From Lycorma delicatula (Eukaryota; Arthropoda; Insecta; Hemiptera; Fulgoridae), in the NCBI RefSeq assembly GCF_047948215.1, contig NC_134457.1, positions 90,296,898-90,360,897 of the forward strand: a stretch of 64,000 nucleotides of DNA. Direction: 5' to 3'. Each line of letters starts with the position of its first letter. Position 1 is the first letter of the stretch. A program made the translations under genes and the position numbers. Positions 37,705-50,983 of the stretch are shown here, in pieces. The notes under the pieces were generated by a model. It made no database searches. It was not told the DNA's origin and was given only the letters and a program-made list of their open reading frames with translations.

Positions 37705-39275
37705 AGTTTTAGAATATTTAGAACAAATTCTTACAGGCTAATGATATAAATAGGTTTATTAAATAAAATTGTGGGGACTAGAAAGAGAATCTTGTAAAGC
37801 TGCATGAAACCATTCAAATGATTGTATTCATATTATTCAAGTAGGCAAGTTTTAGAATATTTAAAACAAATTGTTACAGGCTAATTATATAAATAAGTTA
37901 ATTAAATGAAAGCATTGGGACTAGAAAGAGAATCTTGTAAAGCTACATGAAACCATTCAAATGATTGAATTCATATTATTCAAGTAGGCAATTTTTAGAA
38001 TATTTAAAACAAATTGTTACACGCTTAAGATATAAATGGGAAAATTAAATGAAAGAGTTGGGACTAGAAAGAGAATCTTTTAAAGCTGCATGAAACCATT
38101 CAAATGATTAAATTCCTATAATTCAAGTAGGCAAGTTTTAGAATATTTAAAACAAATTCTTACAGGCTAATGATATAAATAGGTTTATTAAATGAAAGTG
38201 TTGGGACTAGAAAGAGAATCTTGTAAAGCTGCATGAAACCATTCAAATGATTGTATTCATATTATTCAAGTAGGCAAGTTTTAGAATATTTAAAACAAAT
38301 TGTTACAGGCTAATTATATAAATAAGTTAATTAAATGAAAGCATTGGGACTAGAAAGAGAATCTTGTAAAGCTACATGAAACCATTCAAATGATTGAATT
38401 CATATTATTCAAGTAGGCAAGTTTTAGAATATTTAAAACAAATTCTTACAGGCTAATGATATAAATAGGTTTATTAAATGAAAGTGTTGGGACTAGAAAG
38501 AGAATATTGCAAAGCTGCATGAAATTATTAAAATGATTGTAATCATATTATTCAAGTAGGCAAGTTTTAGAATATTAAAAACAAATTCTTACAGGCTAAT
38601 GATATAAATAAGTTAATTAAATGAAAGTGTTGGAACTAGAAAGAGAATCTTGTAAAGCTGCATGTAACCTTTCAAATGATTGAATTCATATTATTCAAGT
38701 TGGCAAGTTTTAGAATATTTAAAACAAATTGTTACAGGCAAAGATATAAATGGGTTAATTAAATAAAAGAGTTGGGACTAGAAAGAGAATCTTGTAAAGC
38801 TGCATGAAACCATTCAAATGATTGAATTCCTATTATTCAAGTAGGCAAGTTTTAGAATATTTAAAACAAATTCTTACAGGCTAATGATATAAATAGGTTT
38901 ATTAAATGAAAGTGTTGGGACTAGAAAGAGAATATTGCAAAGCTGCATGAAATCATTCAAATGATTGTAATCATATTATTCAAGTAGGCAAGTTTTAGAA
39001 TATTAAAAACAAATTCTTACAGGCTAATGATATAAATAAGTTAATTAAATGAAAGTGTTGGGACTAGAAAGAGAATCTTGTAAAGCTGCATGAAACCATT
39101 CAAATGATTGAATTCATATTATTCAAGTAGGCAAGTTTTAGAATATTTAAAACAAATTGTTACAGGCAAAGATAAAAATGGGTTAATTAAATGAAAGGTT
39201 TGGGACTAGAAACAGAATATTGTAAAGCTGCATGAAACCATTCAAATGATTGTATTCATATTATTCAAGTAGGCA
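37705..39275 (+). repeat. 11-monomer string A to L, copy 1 (1571 bp)
   Basis: The last monomer (39134-39275) is a hybrid with an L head and a GTATTCAT tail, joined to M. The J2 monomer has a private AAATTATTAAAATG. The I2 monomer has ATAATTCAAG before the next start, a variant shared by all three copies and so older than their separation. Confidence 0.87.
37848..37990 (+). repeat. Class M monomer (reference)
   Basis: It is marked by CTAATTATAT, ATAAGTTAATT, GAAAGCATTGGG and AAAGCTACATG, with GAATTCAT. It follows N in the older strings (11140, 21994, 24566) and A, P or O/H in the right half. Before I2 the border reads GGCAATTTTTAG. Before J2 it reads GGCAAGTTTTAG. Confidence 0.85.
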
Positions 39276-40418
39276 AGTTTTAGAATATTTAAAACAAATT
39301 GTTACAGGCTAATTATATAAATAAGTTAATTAAATGAAAGCATTGGGACTAGAAAGAGAATCTTGTAAAGCTACATGAAACCATTCAAATGATTGAATTC
39401 ATATTATTCAAGTAGGCAATTTTTAGAATATTTAAAACAAATTCTTACAGGCTAATGATATAAATAGGTTTATTAAATGAAAGTGTTGGGACTAGAAAGA
39501 GAATAATGCAAAGCTGCATGAAATCATTCAAATGATTGTAATCATATTATTCAAGTAGGCAAGTTTTAGAATATTAAAAACAAATTCTTACAGGCTAATG
39601 ATATAAATAAGTTAATTAAATGAAAGTGTTGGGACTAGAAAGAGAATCTTGTAAAGCTGCATGAAACCTTTCAAATGATTGAATTCATATTATTCAAGTT
39701 GGCAAGTTTTAGAATATTTAAAACAAATTGTTACAGGCAGAGATATAAATGTGTTAATTAAATAAAAGAGTTGGGACTAGAAAGAGAATCTTGTAAAGCT
39801 GCATGAAACCATTCAAATGATTGAATTCCTATTATTCAAGTAGGCAAGTTTTAGAATGTTTAAAACAAATTCTTACAGGCTAATGATATAAATAGGTTTA
39901 TTAAATGAAATTGTTAGGACTAGAAAGAGAATCTTGTAAAGCTGCATGAAACCATTCAAATGATTGAATTCATATTATTCAAGTAGGCAAGTTTTAGAAT
40001 ATTTACAACAAATTGTTACAGGCTAACGATATTAATGGGATAATTAAATGAAAGTGTTGGGACTAGAAAGAGAATAATGCAAAGCTGCATGAAATCATTC
40101 AAATGATTGTAATCATATTATTCAAGTAGGCAAGTTTTAGAATATTAAAAACAAATTTTTACAGGCTAATGATATAAATAAGTTAATTAAATGAAAGTGT
40201 TGGGACTAGAAAGAGAATCTTGTAAAGCTGCATGACACCTTTCAAATGATTGAATTCATATTATTCAAGTTGGCAAGTTTTAGAATATTTAAAACAAATT
40301 CTTACAGGCTAATGATATAAATAGGTTTATTAAATGAAATTGTTGGGACTAGAAAGAGAATCTTGTAAAGCTGCATGAAACCATTCAAATGATTGAATTC
40401 ATATTATTCAAGTAGGCA

Positions 40419-40560
40419 AGTATTAGAATATTTAAAACAAATTGTTACAGGCTAACGATATAAATGAGATATTTAAATGAAAGAGTTGGGACTAGAAAGA
40501 GAATCATGTAAAGCTGCATGAAACCATTCAAATCATTGTATTCATTTATTCAAGTAGGCA
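40419..40560 (+). repeat. Short class F monomer (142 bp) with CATTTATTC
   Basis: The usual CATATTATTC near the monomer end reads CATTTATTC, one base shorter. The same short form is at 42989, 47985, 50984 and 58551, always with GAGATATTTAAATG. Other GAGATATTT copies (47272, 49985, 56409) keep the full CATATTATTC. The short form is therefore a later sub-variant that has been copied at least four times. Confidence 0.87.
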
Positions 40561-40702
40561 AGTTTTATAATATTTAAAACAAATTGTTACAGGCAAAAAT
40601 ATAAATGGGTTAATTAAATAAAAGAGTTGGGACTAGAAAGAGAATCTTGTAAAGCTGCATGAAACCATTCAAATGATTGAATTCCTATTATTCAAGTAGG
40701 CA

Positions 40703-42273
40703 AGTTTTAGAATATTTAGAACAAATTCTTACAGGCTAATGATATAAATAGGTTTATTAAATAAAATTGTGGGGACTAGAAAGAGAATCTTGTAAAGCTG
40801 CATGAAACCATTCAAATGATTGTATTCATATTATTCAAGTAGGCAAGTTTTAGAATATTTAAAACAAATTGTTACAGGCTAATTATATAAATAAGTTAAT
40901 TAAATGAAAGCATTGGGACTAGAAAGAGAATCTTGTAAAGCTACATGAAACCATTCAAATGATTGAATTCATATTATTCAAGTAGGCAATTTTTAGAATA
41001 TTTAAAACAAATTGTTACACGCTTAAGATATAAATGGGAAAATTAAATGAAAGAGTTGGGACTAGAAAGAGAATCTTTTAAAGCTGCATGAAACCATTCA
41101 AATGATTAAATTCCTATAATTCAAGTAGGCAAGTTTTAGAATATTTAAAACAAATTCTTACAGGCTAATGATATAAATAGGTTTATTAAATGAAAGTGTT
41201 GGGACTAGAAAGAGAATCTTGTAAAGCTGCATGAAACCATTCAAATGATTGTATTCATATTATTCAAGTAGGCAAGTTTTAGAATATTTAAAACAAATTG
41301 TTACAGGCTAATTATATAAATAAGTTAATTAAATGAAAGCATTGGGACTAGAAAGAGAATCTTGTAAAGCTACATGAAACCATTCAAATGATTGAATTCA
41401 TATTATTCAAGTAGGCAAGTTTTAGAATATTTAAAACAAATTCTTACAGGCTAATGATATAAATAGGTTTATTAAATGAAAGTGTTGGGACTAGAAAGAG
41501 AATATTGCAAAGCTGCATGAAATTATTCAAATGATTGTAATCATATTATTCAAGTAGGCAAGTTTTAGAATATTAAAAACAAATTCTTACAGGCTAATGA
41601 TATAAATAAGTTAATTAAATGAAAGTGTTGGAACTAGAAAGAGAATCTTGTAAAGCTGCATGTAACCTTTCAAATGATTGAATTCATATTATTCAAGTTG
41701 GCAAGTTTTAGAATATTTAAAACAAATTGTTACAGGCAAAGATATAAATGGGTTAATTAAATAAAAGAGTTGGGACTAGAAAGAGAATCTTGTAAAGCTG
41801 CATGAAACCATTCAAATGATTGAATTCCTATTATTCAAGTAGGCAAGTTTTAGAATATTTAAAACAAATTCTTACAGGCTAATGATATAAATAGGTTTAT
41901 TAAATGAAAGTGTTGGGACTAGAAAGAGAATATTGCAAAGCTGCATGAAATCATTCAAATGATTGTAATCATATTATTCAAGTAGGCAAGTTTTAGAATA
42001 TTAAAAACAAATTCTTACAGGCTAATGATATAAATAAGTTAATTAAATGAAAGTGTTGGGACTAGAAAGAGAATCTTGTAAAGCTGCATGAAACCATTCA
42101 AATGATTGAATTCATATTATTCAAGTAGGCAAGTTTTAGAATATTTAAAACAAATTGTTACAGGCAAAGATAAAAATGGGTTAATTAAATGAAAGGTTTG
42201 GGACTAGAAACAGAATATTGTAAAGCTGCATGAAATCATTCAAATGATTGAATTCATATTATTCAAGTAGGCA
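40703..42273 (+). repeat. 11-monomer string A to L, copy 2 (1571 bp)
   Basis: It has the same order and length as copies 1 and 3. The A monomer shares AAATAAAATTG with copy 1 but not with copy 3 (AAATGAAATTG). The J2 monomer shares AAATTATT with copy 1. Copies 1 and 2 are therefore the closer pair. The L monomer here is complete and is followed by I, then by A. Confidence 0.87.
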
Positions 42274-44415
42274 AGTTATAGAATATTTAAAACAAATTGT
42301 TACACGCTTAACATATAAATGGGAAAATTAAATGAAAGAGTTGGGACTAGAAAGAGAATCTTTTAAAGCTGCATGAAACCATTCAAATGATTAAATTCCT
42401 ATTATTCAAGTAGGCAAGTTTTAGAATATTTAAAACAAATTCTTACAGGCTAATGATATAAATAGGTTTATTAAATGAAATTGTTAGGACTAGAAAGAGA
42501 ATCTTGTAAAGCTGCATGAAACCATTCAAATGATTGAATTCATATTATTCAAGTAGGCAAGTTTTAGAATATTTACAACAAATTGTTACAGGCTAACGAT
42601 ATTAATGGGATAATTAAATGAAAGTGTTGGGACTAGAAAGAGAATAATGCAAAGCTGCATGAAATCATTCAAATGATTGTAATCATATTATTCAAGTAGG
42701 CAAGTTTTAGAATATTAAAAACAAATTTTTACAGGCTAATGATATAAATAAGTTAATTAAATGAAAGTGTTGGGACTAGAAAGAGAATCTTGTAAAGCTG
42801 CATGAAACCTTTCAAATGATTGAATTCATATTATTCAAGTTGGCAAGTTTTAGAATATTTAAAACAAATTCTTACAGGCTAATGATATAAATAGGTTTAT
42901 TAAATGAAATTGTTGGGACTAGAAAGAGAATCTTGTAAAGCTGCATGAAACCATTCAAATGATTGAATTCATATTATTCAAGTAGGCAAGTATTAGAATA
43001 TTTAAAACAAATTGTTACAGGCTAACGATATAAATGAGATATTTAAATGAAAGAGTTGGGACTAGAAAGAGAATCATGTAAAGCTGCATGAAACCATTCA
43101 AATCATTGTATTCATTTATTCAAGTAGGCATGTTTTAGAATATTTAAAACAAATTGTTACAGGCAAAGATATAAATGGGTTAATTAAATAAAAGAGTTGG
43201 AACTAGAAAGAGAATCTTGTAAAGCTGCATGAAACCATTCAAATGATTGAATTCCTATTATTCAAGTAGGCAAGTTTTAGAATATTTAAAACAAATTCTT
43301 ACAGGCTACTGATATAAATGGGTTAGTTAAATGAAAGGGTTCGGACTAGAAAGAGAATATTGCAAAGCTGCATGAAATCATTCAAATGATTGACTTCATA
43401 TTATTCAAGTAGGCAAGTTTTAGAATATTTAAAACAAATTGTTACAGGCTAATGATATAATTATGTTAGTTAAATGAAAGAGTTCGGACTAGAAAGAGAA
43501 TCTTGTAAAGCTGCATGAAACCATTCAAATGATTGAATTCATATTATTCAAGTAGGCAAGTTTTAGAATATTTAAAACAAATTGTTACAGGCAAAGATAT
43601 AAATGGGTTAATTTAATAAAAGAGTTGGGACTAGAAAGAGAATCTTGTAAAGCTGCATGAAACCATTCAAATGATTGAATTCCTATTATTCAAGTAGGTA
43701 AGTTTTAGAATATTTAAAACAAATTCTTACAGGCTAATGATATAAATAGGTTTATTAAATGAAATTGTGGGGACTAGAAAGAGAATCTTGTAAAGCTGCA
43801 TGAAACCATTCAAATGATTGAATTCATATTATTCAAGTAGGCAAGTTTTAGAATATTTAAAACAAATTCTTACAGGCTAATGATATAAATAGGTTTATTA
43901 AATGAAATTGTGGGGACTAGAAAGAGAATCTTGTAAAGCTGCATGAAACCATTCAAATGATTGAATTCATATTATTGAAGTAGGCAAGTTTTAGAATATT
44001 AAAAACAAATTCTTACAGGCTTATGATATAAATAAGTTAATTAAATGAAAGTGTTGGGACTAGAAAGAGAATCTTGTAAAGCTGCATGAAACCATTCAAA
44101 TGATTGAATTTATATTATTCAAGTAGGCAAGTATTAGAATATTTAAAACAAATTGTTACAGGCTAACGATATAAATGGGATATTTAAATGAAAGAGTTGG
44201 GACTTGAAAGAGAATCATGTAAAGCTGCATGAAACCATTCAAATGATTGTATTCATATTATTCAAGTAGGCAAGTTTTAGAATATTTAAAACAAATTCTT
44301 ACAGGTTAATGATATAAATAAGTTAATTAAACGAAAGTGTTGGGACTAGAAAGAGAATCTTGTAAAGCTGCATGAAACCATTTTAATGATTGAATTCCTA
44401 TTATTCAAGTAGGCA

Positions 44416-44558
44416 AGTTTTAGAATATTTAAAACAAATTCTTACAGGCTAATGATATAATTAAGTTAGTTAAATGAAAGGGTTCGGACTAGAAAGAGAA
44501 TCTTGTAAAGCTGCATGAAACCATTCAAATGATTGAATTCATATTATTCAAGTAGGCA
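44416..44558 (+). repeat. Hybrid monomer B/C
   Basis: The monomer has ATTCTTACAGG as in B, then TAATGATATAATTAAG as in C, then GGGTTCGG as in B, then AATCTTG and GAATTCAT as in C. The alternation suggests gene conversion, or two close exchanges, and not a single crossover. It stands between G and D, where B-C is usual, so one monomer length is missing. Confidence 0.8.
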
Positions 44559-44700
44559 AGTTTTAGAATATTTAAAACAAATTGTTACAGGCAAAGATAT
44601 AAATGGGTTAATTAAATAAAAGAGTTGGGACTAGAAAGAGAATCTTGTAAAGCTGCATGAAACCATTCAAATGATTGAATTCCTATTATTCAAGTAGGCA

Positions 44701-46271
44701 AGTTTTAGAATATTTAGAACAAATTCTTACAGGCTAATGATATAAATAAGTTTATTAAATGAAATTGTGGGGACTAGAAAGAGAATCTTGTAAAGCTGCA
44801 TGAAACCATTCAAATGATTGTATTCATATTATTCAAGTAGGCAAGTTTTAGAATATTTAAAACAAATTGTTACAGGCTAATTATATAAATAAGTTAATTA
44901 AATGAAAGCATTGGGACTAGAAAGAGAATCTTGTAAAGCTACATGAAACCATTCAAATGATTGAATTCATATTATTCAAGTAGGCAATTTTTAGAATATT
45001 TAAAACAAATTGTTACACGCTTAAGATATAAATGGGAAAATTAAATGAAAGAGTTGGGACTAGAAAGAGAATCTTTTAAAGCTGCATTAAACCATTCAAA
45101 TGATTAAATTCCTATAATTCAAGTAAGCAAGTTTTAGAATATTTAAAACAAATTCTTACAGGCTAATGATATAAATAGGTTTATTAAATGAAAGTGTTGG
45201 GACTAGAAAGAGAATCTTGTAAAGCTGCATGAAACCATTCAAATGATTGTATTCATATTATTCAAGTAGGCAAGTTTTAGAATATTTAAAACAAATTGTT
45301 ACAGGCTAATTATATAAATAAGTTAATTAAATGAAAGCATTGGGACTAGAAAGAGAATCTTGTAAAGCTACATGAAACCATTCAAATGATTGAATTCATA
45401 TTATTCAAGTAGGCAAGTTTTAGAATATTTAAAACAAATTCTTACAGGCTAATGATATAAATAGGTTTATTAAATGAAAGTGTTGGGACTAGAAAGAGAA
45501 TATTGCAAAGCTGCATGAAATCATTCAAATGATTGTAATCATATTATTCAAGTAGGCAAGTTTTAGAATATTAAAAACAAATTCTTACAGGCTAATGATA
45601 TAAATAAGTTAATTAAATGAAAGTGTTGGAACTAGAAAGAGAATCTTGTAAAGCTGCATGTAACCTTACAAATGATTGAATTCATATTATTCAAGTTGGC
45701 AAGTTTTAGAATATTTAAAACAAATTGTTACAGGCAAAGATATAAATGGGTTAATTAAATAAAAGAGTTGGGACTAGAAAGAGAATCTTGTAAAGCTGCA
45801 TGAAACCATTCAAATGATTGAATTCCTATTATTCAAGTAGGCAAGTTTTAGAATATTTAAAACAAATTCTTACAGGCTAATGATATAAATAGGTTTATTA
45901 AATGAAAGTGTTGGGACTAGAAAGAGAATATTGCAAAGCTGCATGAAATCATTCAAATGATTGTAATCATATTATTCAAGTAGGCAAGTTTTAGAATATT
46001 AAAAACAAATTCTTACAGGCTAATGATATAAATAAGTTAATTAAATGAAAGTGTTGGGGCTAGAAAGAGAATCTTGTAAAGCTGCATGAAACCATTCAAA
46101 TGATTGAATTCATATTATTCAAGTAGGCAAGTTTTAGAATATTTAAAACAAATTGTTACAGGCAAAGATAAAAATGGGTTAATTAAATGAAAGGTTTGGG
46201 ACTAGAAACAGATTATTGTAAAGCTGCATGAAATCATTCAAATGATTGAATTCATATTATTCAAGTAGGCA
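44701..46271 (+). repeat. 11-monomer string A to L, copy 3 (1571 bp)
   Basis: The leading A has ATAAGTTTATT in place of ATAGGTTTATT. That change is carried on in the A/J fusion monomers of the next domain. K3 has TGGGGCTAG and L has CAGATTATTG, both new at this point and present in all later copies. Private changes are GCATTAAACC in I2 and CCTTACAAATG in K2. Confidence 0.88.
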
Positions 46272-49200
46272 AGTTATAGAATATTTAAAACAAATTGTTA
46301 CACGCTTAACATATAAATGGGAAAATTAAATGAAAGAGTTGGGACTAGAAAGAGAATCTTTTAAAGCTGCATGAAACCATTCAAATGATTAAATTCCTAT
46401 TATTCAAGTAGGCAAGTTTTAGAATATTTAAAACAAATTCTTACAGGCTAATGATATAAATAGGTTTATTAAATGAAAGTGTTGGGACTAGAAAGAGAAT
46501 AATGCAAAGCTGCATGAAATCATTCAAATGATTGTAATCATATTATTCAAGTAGGCAAGTTTTAGAATATTAAAAACAAATTCTTACAGGCTAATGATAT
46601 AAATAAGTTAATTAAATGAAAGTGTTGGGACTAGAAAGAGAATCTTGTAAAGCTGCATGAAACCTTTCAAATGATTGAATTCATATTATTCAAGTTGGCA
46701 AGTTTTAGAATATTTAAAACAAATTGTTACAGGCAGAGATATAAATGTGTTAATTAAATAAAAGAGTTGGGACTAGAAAGAGAATCTTGTAAAGCTGCAT
46801 GAAACCATTCAAATGATTGAATTCCTATTATTCAAGTAGGCAAGTTTTAGAATATTTAAAACAAATTCTTACAGGCTAATGATATAAATAGGTTTATTAA
46901 ATGAAATTGTTAGGACTAGAAAGAGAATCTTGTAAAGCTGCATGAAACCATTCAAATGATTGAATTCATATTATTCAAGTAGGCAAGTTTTAGAATATTT
47001 ACAACAAATTGTTACAGGCTAACGATATTAATGGGATAATTAAATGAAAGTGTTGGGACTAGAAAGAGAATCTTGTAAAGCTGCATGAAACCATTCAAAT
47101 GATTGTATTCATATTATTCAAGTAGGCAAGTTTTAGAATATTTAAAACAAATTGTTACAGGCTAACGATATAAATGGGATAATTAAATGAAAGAGTTGGG
47201 ACTAGAAAGAGAATCTTGTAAAGCTACATGAAACCATTCAAATGATTGTATTCATATTATTCAAGTAGGCAAGTATTAGAATATTTAAAACAAATTGTTA
47301 CAGGCTAACGATATAAATGAGATATTTAAATGAAAGAGTTGGGACTAGAAAGAGAATCATGTAAAGCTGCATGAAACCATTCAAATCATTGTATTCATAT
47401 TATTCAAGTAGGCAAGTTTTAGAATATTTAAAACAAATTGTTACAGGCAAAGATATAAATGGGTTAATTAAATAAAAGAGTTGGAACTAGAAAGAGAATC
47501 TTGTAAAGCTGCATGAAACCATTCAAATGATTGAATTCCTATTATTCAAGTAGGCAAGTTTTAGAATATTTAAAACAAATTCTTACAGGCTACTGATATA
47601 AATGGGTTAGTTAAATGAAAGGGTTCGGACTAGAAAGAGAATATTGCAAAGCTGCATGAAATCATTCAAATGATTGACTTCATATTATTCAAGTAGGCAA
47701 GTTTTAGAATATTTAAAACAAATTGTTACAGGCTAATGATATAATTATGTTAGTTAAATGAAAGAGTTCGGACTAGAAAGAGAATCTTGTAAAGCTGCAT
47801 GAAACCATTCAAATGATTGAATTCATATTATTCAAGTAGGCAAGTTTTAGAATATTTAAAACAAATTGTTACAGGCAAAGATATAAATGGGTTAATTTAA
47901 TAAAAGAGTTGGGACTAGAAAGAGAATCTTGTAAAGCTGCATGAAACCATTCAAATGATTGAATTCCTATTATTCAAGTAGGCAAGTTTTAGAATATTTA
48001 AAACAAATTGTTACAGGCTAACGATATAAATGAGATATTTAAATGAAAGAGTTGGGACTAGAAAGAGAATCATGTAAAGCTGCATGAAACCATTCAAATC
48101 ATTGTATTCATTTATTCAAGTAGGCAAGTTTTAGAATATTTAAAACAAATTGTTACAGGCAAAGATATAAATGGGTTAATTAAATAAAAGAGTTGGAACT
48201 AGAAAGAGAATCTTGTAAAGCTGCATGAAACCATTCAAATGATTGAATTCCTATTATTCAAGTAGGCAAGTTTTAGAATATTTAAAACAAATTCTTACAG
48301 GCTAATGATATAAATAGGTTTATTAAATGAAATTGTGGGGACTAGAAAGAGAATCTTGTAAAGCTGCATGAAACCATTCAAATGATTGAATTCATATTAT
48401 TCAAGTAGGCAAGTTTTAGAATATTTAAAACAAATTCTTACAGGCTAATGATATAAATAGGTTTATTAAATGAAATTGTGGGGACTAGAAAGAGAATCTT
48501 GTAAAGCTGCATGAAACCATTCAAATGATTGAATTCATATTATTGAAGTAGGCAAGTTTTAGAATATTAAAAACAAATTCTTACAGGCTTATGATATAAA
48601 TAAGTTAATTAAATGAAAGTGTTGGGACTAGAAAGAGAATCTTGTAAAGCTGCATGAAACCATTCAAATGATTGAATTTATATTATTCAAGTAGGCAAGT
48701 ATTAGAATATTTAAAACAAATTGTTACAGGCTAACGATATAAATGGGATATTTAAATGAAAGAGTTGGGACTTGAAAGAGAATCATGTAAAGCTGCATGA
48801 AACCATTCAAATGATTGTATTCATATTATTCAAGTAGGCAAGTTTTAGAATATTTAAAACAAATTCTTACAGGTTAATGATATAAATAAGTTAATTAAAC
48901 GAAAGTGTTGGGACTAGAAAGAGAATCTTGTAAAGCTGCATGAAACCATTTTAATGATTGAATTCCTATTATTCAAGTAGGCAAGTTTTAGAATATTTAA
49001 AACAAATTCTTACAGGCTACTGATATAAATGGGTTAGTTAAATGAAAGGGTTCGGACTAGAAAGAGAATATTGCAAAGCTGCATGAAATCATTCAAATGA
49101 TTGACTTCATATTATTCAAGTAGGCAAGTTTTAGAATATTTAAAACAAATTGTTACAGGCTAATGATATAATTAAGTTAGTTAAATGAAAGGGTTGGGAC

Positions 49201-50840
49201 TAGAAAGAGAATCTTGTAAAGCTGCATGAAACCATTCAAATGATGGAATTCATATTATTCAAGTAGGCAAGTTTTAGAATATTTAAAACAAATTCTTACA
49301 GGCTAATGATATAAATAGGTTTATTAAATGAAATTGTTAGGACTAGAAAGAGAATCTTGTAAAGCTGCATGAAACCATTCAAATGATTGAATTCATATTA
49401 TTCAAGTAGGCAAGTTTTAGAATATTTACAACAAATTGTTACAGGCTAACGATATTAATGGGATAATTAAATGAAAGTGTTGGGACTAGAAAGAGAATAA
49501 TGCAAAGCTGCATGAAATCATTCAAATGATTGTAATCATATTATTCAAGTAGGCAAGTTTTAGAATATTAAAAACAAATTTTTACAGGCTAATGATATAA
49601 ATAAGTTAATTAAATGAAAGTGTTGGGACTAGAAAGAGAATCTTGTAAAGCTGCATGAAACCTTTCAAATGATTGAATTCATATTATTCAAGTTGGCAAG
49701 TTTTAGAATATTTAAAACAAATTCTTACAGGCTAATGATATAAATAGGTTTATTAAATGAAATTGTTGGGACTAGAAAGAGAATCTTGTAAAGCTGCATG
49801 AAACCATTCAAATGATTGAATTCATATTATTCAAGTAGGCAAGTTTTAGAATATTTAAAACAAATTGTTACAGGCTAACGATATAAATGGGATAATTAAA
49901 TGAAAGAGTTGGGACTAGAAAGAGAATCTTGTAAAGCTACATGAAACCATTCAAATGATTGTATTCATATTATTCAAGTAGGCAAGTATTAGAATATTTA
50001 AAACAAATTGTTACAGGCTAACGATATAAATGAGATATTTAAATGAAAGAGTTGGGACTAGAAAGAGAATCATGTAAAGCTGCATGAAACCATTCAAATC
50101 ATTGTATTCATATTATTCAAGTAGGCAAGTTTTAGAATATTTAAAACAAATTGTTACAGGCAAAGATATAAATGGGTTAATTAAATAAAAGAGTTGGAAC
50201 TAGAAAGAGAATCTTGTAAAGCTGCATGAAACCATTCAAATGATTGAATTCCTATTATTCAAGTAGGCAAGTTTTAGAATATTTAAAACAAATTCTTACA
50301 GGCTACTGATATAAATGGGTTAGTTAAATGAAAGGGTTCGGACTAGAAAGAGAATATTGCAAAGCTGCATGAAATCATTCAAATGATTGACTTCATATTA
50401 TTCAAGTAGGCAAGTTTTAGAATATTTAAAACAAATTGTTACAGGCTAATGATATAATTATGTTAGTTAAATGAAAGAGTTCGGACTAGAAAGAGAATCT
50501 TGTAAAGCTGCATGAAACCATTCAAATGATTGAATTCATATTATTCAAGTAGGCAAGTTTTAGAATATTTAAAACAAATTGTTACAGGCAAAGATATAAA
50601 TGGGTTAATTTAATAAAAGAGTTGGGACTAGAAAGAGAATCTTGTAAAGCTGCATGAAACCATTCAAATGATTGAATTCCTATTATTCAAGTAGGCAAGT
50701 TTTAGAATATTTAAAACAAATTCTTACAGGCTAATGATATAAATAGGTTTATTAAATGAAATTGTGGGGACTAGAAAGAGAATCTTGTAAAGCTGCATGA
50801 AACCATTCAAATGATTGAATTCATATTATTCAAGTAGGCA

Positions 50841-50983
50841 AGTTTTAGAATATTTAAAACAAATTCTTACAGGCTACTGATATAAATGGGTTAGTTAAAT
50901 GAAAGGGTTCGGACTAGAAAGAGAATCTTGTAAAGCTGCATGAAACCATTCAAATGATTGAATTCATATTATTCAAGTAGGCA
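50841..50983 (+). repeat. Hybrid monomer B/A
   Basis: The head is class B, including GGGTTCGG. The tail is AATCTTG with GAATTCAT, as in A, C or E. It joins an A monomer to the F that opens the 20-monomer HOR, and so marks the left edge of that unit. Confidence 0.82.

Larger units (their letters stand above)
37705..47984 (+). repeat. Domain 8: 72 monomers, 11-mer string three times
   Basis: The order is A-M-I2-P-M-J2-K2-D-J2-K3-L/H, M-J-K-D3-A-O-K-A-F-D; A-M-I2-P-M-J2-K2-D-J2-K3-L, I-A-O-K-A-F-D-B-C3-D-A-A-E-F-G-B/C-D; A-M-I2-P-M-J2-K2-D-J2-K3-L, I-J-K-D3-A-O/H-H-F-D-B-C3-D. The leading A has TTTAGAAC and a GTATTCAT tail. D3 is class D with GGCAGAG and GTGTTAATT. New variants arise here and spread to the right, such as GATATTAATGGG in O and GAGATATTTAAATG in F. 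Confidence 0.88.

Noticed and set aside
39847..39989. Single change GAATGTTT in an A monomer
   Set aside because: It is an isolated point change in the constant start, not shared by any other copy I saw. It is useful only as a marker.
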